DNA of 35,903 nucleotides from Flexistipes sp041694215. Lineage in GTDB: Bacteria > Chrysiogenota > Deferribacteres > Deferribacterales > Flexistipitaceae. This document shows, one piece after another, positions 7,092-15,464 of this stretch. The translations under genes were made by a program, and so were the position numbers. Numbering within the stretch: position 1 is the first letter of the stretch; the number at the start of each line of letters is the position of its first letter. The DNA is taken from positions 1-35,903 of the forward strand of contig JASMTO010000019.1 of the NCBI GenBank assembly GCA_041694215.1, read 5' to 3'. Under the pieces are notes generated by a model, which saw nothing but the letters and a program-made list of their open reading frames with translations, did not search any database and was not told the origin of the DNA.

Positions 7092-7167
7092 TTCCGATTT
7101 TTGGAGAGGGGGAAAGTGGTGTATTAGTGATAAGTGCTAAGTAGAGGTATTTGGAGGTGATATATTT

Positions 7168-7947
7168 ATGTATCAATATAAACTTGACTTTATTAATAAC
7201 GATTTGTTAAGCGTGCTTGAAAAAATGGGACTAGATGTTATTGAAGATAGCTTTGATGGTAAGACCACTTTTGATGTGTATACTCATGAAAATCTGGATG
7301 GTTTATTGGAACAGTATGAGATCCCTTTTTCTAAAAACCGTGTTGAAGATTCAGGCTGGGAGCATTACTGGAAACAATTTTTAAAGCCTTCTGTGCTGGT
7401 GGATGGGATAAGCTGTTATTATGATGAAAATGACAAGATTCCCTCGACCAAATCTATCAAACTTATCCCGGCTCTGGCTTTCGGTACAGGGACACACCCC
7501 ACCACGAGACTTGCGGCAAAGCTCATCAAAAATATCGCTAATGGCAAAACGTTCCTTGATGTGGGATGTGGCAGCGGGATACTATCTATCCTTGCGTTAC
7601 TTTCCGGTGCAACAGGTTATTACGCTTTTGATAGTGATAAAATGGCTGTGTTTAACGCCAAAAGTAACTTGGAGCTCAACAATGTATCACCCAGTTATTT
7701 GTGGTGTGGTGATGCTGACTCTATCCGGTCAGGTTTTTATGCAGATATTGTTTGTGCTAATATTATTTCCTCTGTACTGTTAAAGATTAATACAAAATTG
7801 TTGGAGTTTGCCGGAACATACATTATATTATCTGGTATCCAGGATGATGAAATGGAGTATTTTAAAAATAACTTTGATTTTTCTAACTTTTATATTGAGT
7901 GTGAAGTCCATGAAAATGGATGGGGGGCTTTAAGATTATGCAGGTGA
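7168..7947 (+). CDS. prmA: Ribosomal protein L11 methyltransferase
   Basis: PrmA trimethylates ribosomal protein L11 with SAM. Its 259 residues comprise an amino-terminal substrate domain and a Rossmann methyltransferase domain. Diagnostic motifs are FGTGTHPTT (105-113), the SAM-binding loop DVGCGSG (131-137), the acidic FDSD after strand 2, and VCANII (about 205-210), the family's N-containing motif IV. The protein is slightly shorter than the E. coli enzyme (293). A very strong ribosome site, GGAGGTGAT, lies six bases before ATG 7168. It heads a four-gene group ending with tadA, and its end overlaps the next gene. Confidence 0.9.
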   Translation: MYQYKLDFINNDLLSVLEKMGLDVIEDSFDGKTTFDVYTHENLDGLLEQYEIPFSKNRVEDSGWEHYWKQFLKPSVLVDGISCYYDENDKIPSTKSIKLIPALAFGTGTHPTTRLAAKLIKNIANGKTFLDVGCGSGILSILALLSGATGYYAFDSDKMAVFNAKSNLELNNVSPSYLWCGDADSIRSGFYADIVCANIISSVLLKINTKLLEFAGTYIILSGIQDDEMEYFKNNFDFSNFYIECEVHENGWGALRLCR

Positions 7948-8720
7948 CAGCTTTTATAGGGGATGTGCATGGTTGTGTAAAAAGCCTCGAATCCCTTTTG
8001 AATAGGTTGTTAAAACATTATTCAATACAACAATTTGTTTTTGTGGGTGATTTGATAGACAGGGGTAATTACTGTAAGGAAGTACTTCAGCTGGTAACAG
8101 AGTTGAAAAATGATTTTACTGTGGAAGTAATGCTGGGTAATCACGAAGATATGATGTTGGATTTTGCCAATGGCATTTGCAATTATGAAAAAAATGATTG
8201 GCTTAATAATGGAGGCAGAGAAACCATTATTTCAATATCAGGTGAAAGGCTTTATAACCGTTTCTTGATGGGTGAGGATGTGTTTCGTGCGTTTAGTGAT
8301 GATTTGAAACAATTTGAGAGTATCTTAAATGATCTTAAGCTTTACGAAATTGTTACGTTTAAAGATCAAAAAATATTGGTAAGTCATGCAGGGATATCAG
8401 ATTTTTCAAAGCCGCCGGAAAAGCAGCTTGAAGGGATTGATGAATCCCTTCGAAAAATAAAATATCCTTTCATATGGGACAGAGAAATTATACATAAAAA
8501 TGAACGATATTTTGATTATGTAATTATCTACGGCCATACCCCTGTACATAAAATTATTACTGCTAAAGATAAAATAGCCCCATTATTCAAAAAGGACGAA
8601 AGTGGTAATATCACTATTATAAATGTTGACACCGGTTGTGTTTATGGTGAGGGTCTGTCAGCAGTGCTTACAGAGAATGGGGTTGATTTTGAATGGGAAA
8701 CAGTGAAATGCAAAAAATAA
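7938..8720 (+). CDS. Metallophosphoesterase, PPP-type phosphatase
   Basis: A calcineurin-like phosphatase of about 260 residues with the PPP-family blocks GDVHG (8-12), GDLIDRG (37-43), GNHE (67-70), VSHAG and YGHTP, which together form the two-metal site. Members act as serine/threonine phosphatases or as Np4N hydrolases (ApaH/PrpE-like); the sequence does not tell which. The ATG at 7938 overlaps the prmA stop (ATG...TGA). An upstream in-frame ATG at 7920 lies further inside prmA and would prefix residues that do not resemble the family. The 3' end overlaps the start of rsmE. Confidence 0.88.
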   Translation: MQVTAFIGDVHGCVKSLESLLNRLLKHYSIQQFVFVGDLIDRGNYCKEVLQLVTELKNDFTVEVMLGNHEDMMLDFANGICNYEKNDWLNNGGRETIISISGERLYNRFLMGEDVFRAFSDDLKQFESILNDLKLYEIVTFKDQKILVSHAGISDFSKPPEKQLEGIDESLRKIKYPFIWDREIIHKNERYFDYVIIYGHTPVHKIITAKDKIAPLFKKDESGNITIINVDTGCVYGEGLSAVLTENGVDFEWETVKCKK

Positions 8721-9406
8721 AGAGATTCTACTACAATGGAGAGTTTACAGACTGTCTTCGTATTGAAGGGAATGTTTATAACCATATTAAGAATGTTTTT
8801 AGGTGCAATGTCGGTGAGAGGATTTTGCTGGCTAATGAGAAAAATTTTGGTATTTATGAATTGGAGAATTTTGATAAAAAATGTATCAGTGGAAAGCTTC
8901 AAGAAATCTTGCCCCACAAGGTTCCTGATTATGAGATTATTATTTATATTTCCGTAATAAAAAATCGCTATATGGACTATATGCTGGAGAAACTTGGTGA
9001 GATCGGCGTAACGAAAATAATCCCTGTATATACTGCTAATTCCACAGCTTCTGTCACTGCCAAAACATTCAACAGATACAAAGAGCATGTATACAGCGGT
9101 GCTCTGCAGGCGGAGCATAATTTTCTTCCCGCACTTCTTCCTGTTGTACATATTGAGGATGTGGCTGCTATAGCCGTTAAAAATTTCCTTTTATCAGCGC
9201 GGGGGAAAAATAGAGGTGTTCCTAAATTATATGAGAGAAGTGTTTCCCTTTTTTTAGGCCCTGAAGGTGGACTTACTGAAAAAGAGACAGCGTTATTAGA
9301 AGAAAAAGGATTTGAATCAATTACCCCTATAGAATCTATATTAAAGGCTGAGACTGCAGCGATTGTTTTTTCAGGTATGGTTAGAATATTGATGGAAAAT
9401 TTATGA
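8708..9406 (+). CDS. rsmE: 16S rRNA (uracil1498-N3)-methyltransferase
   Basis: RsmE, a SPOUT methyltransferase that modifies U1498 in the decoding region of 16S rRNA. It is about 232 residues: a PUA-like amino-terminal domain (RFYYNGEF...NHIKNVFRCNVGE) and a knotted SPOUT domain with LFLGPEGGLTEKE and ILKAETAAIV, the SAM-binding motifs. I prefer ATG 8708 because family members begin with a short MQ-RFF start; ATG 8693 is in frame and adds five residues. Its final TGA overlaps the tadA ATG. Confidence 0.92.
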   Translation: MQKIKRFYYNGEFTDCLRIEGNVYNHIKNVFRCNVGERILLANEKNFGIYELENFDKKCISGKLQEILPHKVPDYEIIIYISVIKNRYMDYMLEKLGEIGVTKIIPVYTANSTASVTAKTFNRYKEHVYSGALQAEHNFLPALLPVVHIEDVAAIAVKNFLLSARGKNRGVPKLYERSVSLFLGPEGGLTEKETALLEEKGFESITPIESILKAETAAIVFSGMVRILMENL

Positions 9407-9879
9407 ACAAAGATTTTTTTAGCCCACAGGATGAATATTTTATGGATAAAGCTATTGAAATGGCCAGAAAAGCATTTAAGATTGGGGATGTGCCTGTTGG
9501 TGCCGTTGTCGTATTCGAAGGGGAGATTATTGGCAAAGGTTTTAATAAGAAAGAATTTTCCGGTGACGCATCTGCCCATGCAGAAATGCTGGCTATGCAG
9601 GAGGCTTGCAAAAGGATTGGAGATTGGAGGTTGTTGGGATGTAAACTCTATTCAACTGCAGAGCCCTGTTTGATGTGTGCGGGGGCTATTTTGCACTTCA
9701 GGCTGGAGGAGGTTATTTTTGGGGTAAGGGAATACAAATTTGGAGGTGTATGTAGCAAAGCAAACCTTTTTGATCTTGACGGTCTTAACCATTACGTAAA
9801 ATATCGTGAAGGTCTTAAATCAGAGGAAATAGCTGCTTTGATGCAGGAATTTTTCAGAAATATCAGATTAAAGACATAA
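9403..9879 (+). CDS. tadA: tRNA-specific adenosine deaminase
   Basis: TadA converts A34 to inosine in tRNA-Arg(ACG). In the 158 residues the zinc site is complete: His59-Ala-Glu61 (HAE) and Cys89/Cys92 (PCLMC). AGAILHFR and the later FGGVCSKANLFDL match tRNA deaminases rather than guanine deaminases. The usual TLEPC is TAEPC here, a minor change. ATG overlaps the rsmE stop (ATGA). This is the last gene of the prmA-phosphatase-rsmE-tadA run; no clear terminator follows. Confidence 0.92.
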   Translation: MNKDFFSPQDEYFMDKAIEMARKAFKIGDVPVGAVVVFEGEIIGKGFNKKEFSGDASAHAEMLAMQEACKRIGDWRLLGCKLYSTAEPCLMCAGAILHFRLEEVIFGVREYKFGGVCSKANLFDLDGLNHYVKYREGLKSEEIAALMQEFFRNIRLKT

Positions 9880-9961
9880 AGCCTAATATACATAGTGATA
9901 TGAACTTTTATTATTCTTGATCAGTCTACTATGATAATTAGCAAAAATAAGGAGGAAATGA

Positions 9962-10840
9962 ATGTTCAAAAAAATACCTTTTATAAGAAAATGTGCTCTG
10001 ATAATACTCACTATTTTATTTATAACAAGCATAGCGGTAAGTGCGAAGGCATCTGATAACAAAAACGGCTATCAATCTATAAAAAGTACAGTTGAGGAAA
10101 ATTTTAGAGCGAATCTCCAAAAAAGGGGGATGAGTAATATCTCTATTAGTGCTGAAATTTTATCAGAAATGGAAACGCCAAGAGGGTTTTACTTTGTCAA
10201 AGTAAATATTAACGATAAGGATAACAATAAAAAGGCTACCGATTATATTATTACCGACGGAGAATACTTGTTGCCGGATATTATCGACATATCTAAAGGA
10301 GAAAGTATAAAAAGTTCGTTAACTTTTCGTTATGATGTTTATGACATTAATACCAAAGGATTAACCTTACTTTATGGTAAAAAATCTGCCGACAATGTTA
10401 TTGTTGAAGTTAGTGACTTTCAATGCCCATACTGCAGAAAGGCGTATGAATACCTTAAAGAAAAAATAAAAAACATGGATAATGTAGCTGTATACAAAGT
10501 TCATTTACCATTAAAAATACACAGTAAGGCTCTCATTTATGCTAAAATTTTTGAAGCGGGTAAAATGTTAGGATATGATTTTGCTGATGAGCTTTTTAGT
10601 GGTGAGTTTAACAAAATGGATAACGATGCAATATTAGAAAATTTTGCTAAAAAGACGAACGATCCTGAAAAATTCAAATCACTTGTTAATTCTGACAGGG
10701 TTCAGGAAAAACTTGACATAAGCAAGAAGTTAGTTGAAGATCTGGGGGTAAGCTCTACACCAATACTGTTTTTTAATGGTCGCAAAGTGGAAGGGTTTAA
10801 CACTAAGCTTATGGACAAAGGTGTGGCTCTTTTTAACTAA
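9962..10840 (+). CDS. Periplasmic thioredoxin-fold disulfide protein, DsbA/DsbC-like
   Basis: A 292-residue protein with a signal peptide (basic MFKKIPFIRK, then hydrophobic CALIILTILFITSIAVSA). An amino-terminal domain of about 100 residues resembles the DsbC-like dimerisation or spacer region. A thioredoxin domain follows with the active site CPYC (Cys155 and Cys158) and the cis-proline loop VSSTPILFF (about 265). The helical insert after the active site is of the DsbA family type. It probably oxidises or isomerises disulfides in the periplasm; redox direction and partner are not visible. A strong AAGGAGGAA site precedes the ATG. It is set apart from its neighbours by gaps of 80 and 48 bases. 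Confidence 0.85.
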   Translation: MFKKIPFIRKCALIILTILFITSIAVSAKASDNKNGYQSIKSTVEENFRANLQKRGMSNISISAEILSEMETPRGFYFVKVNINDKDNNKKATDYIITDGEYLLPDIIDISKGESIKSSLTFRYDVYDINTKGLTLLYGKKSADNVIVEVSDFQCPYCRKAYEYLKEKIKNMDNVAVYKVHLPLKIHSKALIYAKIFEAGKMLGYDFADELFSGEFNKMDNDAILENFAKKTNDPEKFKSLVNSDRVQEKLDISKKLVEDLGVSSTPILFFNGRKVEGFNTKLMDKGVALFN

Positions 10841-10888
10841 ATGCTTTAATACTTAGATATATTAAACTTGAAAAATTAGGAGTGCTTT

Positions 10889-11848
10889 ATGTCGGTACAA
10901 CCTTTAGAGTTTGAACAGCCAATTGCGGATTTAGAAAAGAAAATAGAAGAGCTGAAAAACATGTCTTCGTTGTCTGATCAGGATATGAAAGATGAGCTTC
11001 AAAGCCTCGAAAAGAAACTTGAAAAGGTAAAAACCAATATTTACAAATCACTTACTCCAGCACAAAAGGTTTTGGTAGCAAGACATCCAAGTCGGCCTTA
11101 TTTTATGGACTATATTAAGATGCTTTTTACTGATTTTGTGGAGTTGCACGGTGATAGAAACTTCAGGGATGATCCTGCTATTATTGCTGGCATGGCTAAG
11201 TTTGATAATGAGCCTGTTGTTGTGGTAGGACACCAAAAAGGCAGAAATACTAAGGAGAATATTTATAGAAATTTTGGCATGGCGCATCCGGAAGGGTATA
11301 GGAAAGCATTAAGGATTTTTGAAATGGCTGAAAAATATCAACGGCCTATTTTTACGTTTGTTGATACACCGGGGGCCTATCCCGGGATAGGTGCGGAAGA
11401 AAGAGGGCAGGCTGAGGCAATTGCAAGAAACCTTCGTGAGATGGCAGGATTAACGGTTCCCTTTATTACGCTTATTTCCGGTGAAGGTGGGAGTGGAGGC
11501 GCTCTTGGTATAGCAATGGGCAACCGTGTACTTATGTTGGAACACTCTATATATGCCGTAATCAGCCCGGAGGGTTGCGCATCAATATTATGGAAAGATG
11601 CCAGTTATTCCGGCAAGGCTGCCGAAGCTTTGAAACTTACAGCACAGGATTTGTACAAACTCAAAGTTATAGACGAAATAGTACTGGAGCCTCTCGGAGG
11701 AGCCCACAGGGATTATATAAAAACGGCAGAGAATGTAAAAGAGGCATTGAAAAAACATTTGAACGAGTTGAAACAATTGTCACCTGAAAGGCTGTATGAG
11801 TACAGGTGTGAAAAATATATGGCAATGGGGGTTTTTGCTGAGCAGTAA
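10889..11848 (+). CDS. accA: Acetyl-CoA carboxylase carboxyltransferase subunit alpha
   Basis: AccA, with AccD, transfers the carboxyl group from carboxybiotin to acetyl-CoA, the first committed step of fatty acid synthesis. At 319 residues it is full length. The helical start (EFEQPIADLEKKIEEL), the block ARHPSRPYFMDYI, GEGGSGGALGIAMGN and the YAVISPEGCASILWKD loop are all typical. TTAGGAGTGC precedes the ATG. accD is not in the window. The gene overlaps the start of mutL, so the two are probably cotranscribed. Confidence 0.95.
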   Translation: MSVQPLEFEQPIADLEKKIEELKNMSSLSDQDMKDELQSLEKKLEKVKTNIYKSLTPAQKVLVARHPSRPYFMDYIKMLFTDFVELHGDRNFRDDPAIIAGMAKFDNEPVVVVGHQKGRNTKENIYRNFGMAHPEGYRKALRIFEMAEKYQRPIFTFVDTPGAYPGIGAEERGQAEAIARNLREMAGLTVPFITLISGEGGSGGALGIAMGNRVLMLEHSIYAVISPEGCASILWKDASYSGKAAEALKLTAQDLYKLKVIDEIVLEPLGGAHRDYIKTAENVKEALKKHLNELKQLSPERLYEYRCEKYMAMGVFAEQ

Positions 11849-13595
11849 ACGGGAAATTATACAGCTGCCGGTGGATGTATCCAATAAAATTGCTGCCGGT
11901 GAAGTGATTGACCGTCCGTATAATGTAGTGAAAGAGCTTCTTGAAAATGCTGCAGATGCCGGTGCTGAGAATATTACCGTTGAGATTATAGATGGCGGTA
12001 TAAGTTTGATAAGAATAACAGATGATGGGAAAGGCATTTTGCCCGATGATTTACCGAATACCGTTGACCGCTTTGCCACCAGTAAAATAAACAGTATAGA
12101 TGATATATACTGTCTTAATACGTTCGGTTTTCGCGGTGAAGCACTGGCAGCTGTGAGCTCTGTCAGTGATTTTTGTATAAAATCCAAAAGAAAAAATCAT
12201 GATTGTTTTTCTCTATCCGTTTATTTTGGCAGTGATAAAGAAATTAAACCGGCTGCGGGTACCGAGGGAACAGTTGTTACAGTCAAGAATCTTTTCGAAA
12301 ACATCCCTGCCCGAAGGAAATTTTTAAAAACACCCGCTGCTGAACAGCGTGAGATTGTTAAGTTTATTAAACAATTTTCTTTGGTTAATTATCATATTTC
12401 CATAAGTTTTACAGCTAATGAGAAGAGAACATTGTTCTTCCCAAAAGGTGCAGGGATGCTTTCAAGGGCAAATGAGGTGTTTGGGGAGAATAATCTGTTG
12501 CACTTTAAAAATACGTACAATGATTTAAATATTGAAGCTGTTATTTCAACACCAGAAATCCAAAAACTAAAGAAAGATAATCTTGTCGTTGGTGTAAACG
12601 GACGTGTTATTAAGGATAATATGCTTATCCAGTGTATTGTAAAAGCGTACAAGCGACTTCTCCCCGAAGGAAGATACCCTATGGGGTGTGTATCCCTTTA
12701 CTTGAATTCTTCGGATTTGGATGTAAATGTTCATCCTGCTAAACTCTTTGTCAAATTTATGAATTCCGGAGAAATTTTTTCTTTTGTATACGACAGTATT
12801 ACTTCTAAGCTGGGGGAATTGTCAGCTGCTCCTGGAAATAATAATTTTGAACATGAAAGCTTAGGTAAAAGTGAAGAAATAAAGCATAATTCATTTGTAA
12901 ATAAAGATAATTTTTCTTATAATAGAGCAAATTATAATCATGATGAATTTAAAATGTCCAGTGTTTACGATATCTTGGATAATCAAACATACGGCGTCTT
13001 GGAGAATAATAGTGAAAATGTATCTGAAGATGGATCTTACTTTAGAGTTGTGGGGCAGCTTTTTAACACGATAATTATCTGTGAATTTGATGATTTTTAC
13101 TACATGATTGATCAACATATTGCCCATGAAAGGGTATTGTACGAAAAATACAAAAGTGAGTCTTTTGAAATGGAAATATCCTCTATTAATTTAACAGAAC
13201 CTCTTTCTGTAAATCTCAGTAAAGATGAATGTGAATTACTTCTTTCAAACAAAGATATTTTTGCGGAATTTGGATATGATATAGAAGATTTCGGCTGGAC
13301 AAGTGTGAAGGTGAACAGAATACCGTCTGAAATCATTAACAAAGATATAAAACAGGAAATTGTGAGTATTCTGCAGGAAATAGATTTTTTGACAAAAACA
13401 GGTGTGAAGGATTCCACACTTGTGGTTATGTCCTGCAAATCTGCCATTAAAGCAGGTGAGAAACTAAGTGAATTTGAGATGAGACACCTTGTCCATGAAT
13501 TGCTAAAAACCAAAAATCCTTTTACCTGCCCCCATGGAAGGCCTATAATCTTTAAACAAAGCAAGGAGGAGCTTTTCAGGAAGTTTCATCGATGA
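11835..13595 (+). CDS. mutL: DNA mismatch repair protein MutL
   Basis: About 586 residues. The GHKL ATPase domain shows SNKIAAGEV, ELLENAADAGA, ITDDGKGI, RFATSKI and GFRGEAL. The carboxy domain has the nicking-endonuclease motifs DQHIAHERVLYE (family DQHAxxExxxxE, with Ile for Ala), SCKSAIKAGEKL and CPHGRPI. It should therefore be an endonuclease-type MutL, as in species lacking MutH. The linker between domains is Asn/Ser-rich and poorly conserved. No ATG is well placed: a TTG at 11835 just after GGGGG gives a normal start; an ATG at 11796 would overlap accA by 53 bases. The stop overlaps miaA. Confidence 0.93.
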   Translation: MLSSKREIIQLPVDVSNKIAAGEVIDRPYNVVKELLENAADAGAENITVEIIDGGISLIRITDDGKGILPDDLPNTVDRFATSKINSIDDIYCLNTFGFRGEALAAVSSVSDFCIKSKRKNHDCFSLSVYFGSDKEIKPAAGTEGTVVTVKNLFENIPARRKFLKTPAAEQREIVKFIKQFSLVNYHISISFTANEKRTLFFPKGAGMLSRANEVFGENNLLHFKNTYNDLNIEAVISTPEIQKLKKDNLVVGVNGRVIKDNMLIQCIVKAYKRLLPEGRYPMGCVSLYLNSSDLDVNVHPAKLFVKFMNSGEIFSFVYDSITSKLGELSAAPGNNNFEHESLGKSEEIKHNSFVNKDNFSYNRANYNHDEFKMSSVYDILDNQTYGVLENNSENVSEDGSYFRVVGQLFNTIIICEFDDFYYMIDQHIAHERVLYEKYKSESFEMEISSINLTEPLSVNLSKDECELLLSNKDIFAEFGYDIEDFGWTSVKVNRIPSEIINKDIKQEIVSILQEIDFLTKTGVKDSTLVVMSCKSAIKAGEKLSEFEMRHLVHELLKTKNPFTCPHGRPIIFKQSKEELFRKFHR

Positions 13596-14530
13596 ACAAA
13601 GTACCTATTATCACAGGAATCACAGCAACAGGAAAAACAGATTTTGTAAAAAAACTCTGTTTTTTAGCTGAAGAAAAAACGTTATCAAGAAAAATTGAGA
13701 TAGTTAATGCCGATGCTTTTCAGGTGTATAAGTATTTGGATATAGGAACTGCCAAGCCACCTAAAGAAATTTTAAGAAGCATTCCCCACTATCTTATAGA
13801 TATTTTATATCCTGATGAAGAGTATTCTGCAGGTAAATTCTTTAATTTTGCCGAAAAAATTATATCTGATATTTATAACAGGGGAAATTTCCCCATTGTT
13901 GTCGGTGGTACAGGGATGTATGTTGAGGTATTGACTAAGGGTATTTTTGAGGGGCCTGCCAAAAATGAGCAGTTGCGCTTAACATATACAGATATTGTGG
14001 AACAATATGGACTGTATAAATTATATGAAATGCTTAAGGCTAAGGATCCTGAGTATGCATCTAATGTATCCCCAAATGATAAAAACAGGATAATTCGTGC
14101 ATTGGAAGTTTGTGAATTAACCGGTATGCCTTTTAAACAGTGTCACGAAAAATTTCACAGGGAACCTGCTTATAAATACGATGTTTATGTGTTCACCGGA
14201 GATAGAAAAACAATATATGAAAAAATTAATGGCCGTGTGGATAAAATGTTTGATAACGGGTGGGCTGAGGAAGTAAAAAAACTGTTGGATATGGGTTATG
14301 GCATGCATCTTGGCTCTTTTGATGCAATTGGCTACAGACAGGTGGCTTCATTTTTAAATGGTGAATGTACATACGATAATGCTGTTCGTGAAATAAAGAA
14401 AAAAACAAGAAATTTTGCTAAAAGGCAGATTACTTGGTTCAGACATATGAAAGATATCGAATATATCGATGCTTTTGATAAAAATGCTCTTGCGGATTTA
14501 CATCAAAAACTTCTTTCCAGGCTGAACTGA
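13592..14530 (+). CDS. miaA: tRNA dimethylallyltransferase
   Basis: MiaA isopentenylates A37 of tRNAs reading UNN codons. It has 312 residues, with the P-loop GITATGKT (9-16; family GPTAxGKT, Ile replacing Pro), NADAFQVYKYLDIGTAKP, the DILYPDEEYSAGKF block and VVGGTGMYVEVL. The downstream RNRIIRALEV-like stretch and the C-terminal FAKRQITWFRH are typical. It starts inside the mutL stop (ATGA), the common mutL-miaA order. hfq follows after 150 bases, another classic neighbour. Confidence 0.94.
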   Translation: MNKVPIITGITATGKTDFVKKLCFLAEEKTLSRKIEIVNADAFQVYKYLDIGTAKPPKEILRSIPHYLIDILYPDEEYSAGKFFNFAEKIISDIYNRGNFPIVVGGTGMYVEVLTKGIFEGPAKNEQLRLTYTDIVEQYGLYKLYEMLKAKDPEYASNVSPNDKNRIIRALEVCELTGMPFKQCHEKFHREPAYKYDVYVFTGDRKTIYEKINGRVDKMFDNGWAEEVKKLLDMGYGMHLGSFDAIGYRQVASFLNGECTYDNAVREIKKKTRNFAKRQITWFRHMKDIEYIDAFDKNALADLHQKLLSRLN

Positions 14531-14618
14531 GAATCTACACGATTGTTGCTTGATGTTTTTGGGCTATTAAGCTATAATTTTTTCCTATTGAAAATTGTTG
14601 TAAATAATATAATAATAC

Positions 14619-14640
14619 GATTATTAACATTTTAATAATC
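14619..14640. promoter_or_regulatory. Palindrome upstream of hfq
   Basis: GATTATTA (14619-14626) and TAATAATC (14633-14640), a perfect 8-bp inverted repeat with a six-base gap, lie in the AT-rich leader 40 bases before hfq. It could be an operator or a DNA-bending site. No clean -35/-10 pair could be chosen nearby. Confidence 0.35.
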
Positions 14641-14680
14641 TCTTAATTTTAGAATATAGTAACCATAGCGAGGGGATATA

Positions 14681-14905
14681 ATGGGCAAAAAAGTGAATAT
14701 CCAAGATGTTTTTCTTAACTATGTAAGAAAAAAGAGAATTGCTGTTTCTGTTTATTTAACCAATGGTGTAAAAATTGATGGAGTTATCAAAGGTTTTGAT
14801 AATTTTGTCATTATACTGAAAGATGATGCCCAGAAAATGATTTATAAACATGCTATTTCGACAATTATTCCAAGTATCGAAATTGATGATTTAGAAATAG
14901 AATAA
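14681..14905 (+). CDS. hfq: RNA-binding protein Hfq
   Basis: An Sm-like RNA chaperone of 74 residues that would form a hexameric ring and pair small RNAs with mRNAs. Key positions are visible: Gln8 and Asp9 (NIQDVFLN), the Sm1 motif FDNFVIIL with Phe42, and the Sm2 motif YKHAIST (55-61; family YKHAIST). The distal-face strand LTNGVKIDGVIKGFD is also normal. A short acidic tail (EIDDLEIE) follows the core. GCGAGGGGA lies before the ATG. It follows miaA, as in many proteobacteria. Confidence 0.95.
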   Translation: MGKKVNIQDVFLNYVRKKRIAVSVYLTNGVKIDGVIKGFDNFVIILKDDAQKMIYKHAISTIIPSIEIDDLEIE

Positions 14906-14921
14906 TAAAGCGGATTTGAGT

Positions 14922-15437
14922 ATGGTTTATGGCGGTGGTTTGCGCGAACCGCTTAAAGTGGTATTGTATAATGCTATATTATATAATACCACATATATTA
15001 ATGACCCGGATATGTTATTAAAACCTCTGTTCGGCCTACCTGTCGTTAAATCGGAGATTTTTCCTTTTTCGCATACACAATATTATGTGAATGAGATGGG
15101 AAGTAGTCTGAGTAAATATTTTGCAGGCTATTCTTTTCAAATATATCCGGATGAGATCTTGAGGTATAAACTTATAACTGTTGATCTGGAAAGATCTTTT
15201 ATGGTGGATGGCAAAAGGATTATCAATATTGATCCTGGCTATGTTGCATTGGAAAAGGTGGTCGCTGCAAGCACTAAAAATTTTTCTCATAGAATATATT
15301 TAGGATCCAACATATATGCTGATTTACAACTTTATCGCAAAAAAGGGGTTTTTAGAAGTCTTCCTTGGACATTTTATGATTATAAACAGCCGTTTGTCTT
15401 AAATTTTTTTGACGAACTAAGAAATAATTTGTTATAG
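14922..15437 (+). CDS. DUF4416 family protein
   Basis: A protein of about 171 residues that I recognise as DUF4416, a family of unknown function. The conserved stretches are FPFSHTQYYVNEMGSSL, GKRIINIDPGYVALEKVV, TKNFSHRIYLGSNIYADL and SLPWTFYDYK. The repeated acidic, His and Tyr positions suggest an enzyme, but no activity is known to me. The ATG at 14922 has GCGGA about seven bases upstream; an in-frame TTG lies two codons before it. It sits 16 bases after hfq and 27 before a diguanylate cyclase, so cotranscription with both is likely. Confidence 0.82.
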   Translation: MVYGGGLREPLKVVLYNAILYNTTYINDPDMLLKPLFGLPVVKSEIFPFSHTQYYVNEMGSSLSKYFAGYSFQIYPDEILRYKLITVDLERSFMVDGKRIINIDPGYVALEKVVAASTKNFSHRIYLGSNIYADLQLYRKKGVFRSLPWTFYDYKQPFVLNFFDELRNNLL

Positions 15438-15464
15438 TTTAAAATCAAAACTATAAGGTGAGAT

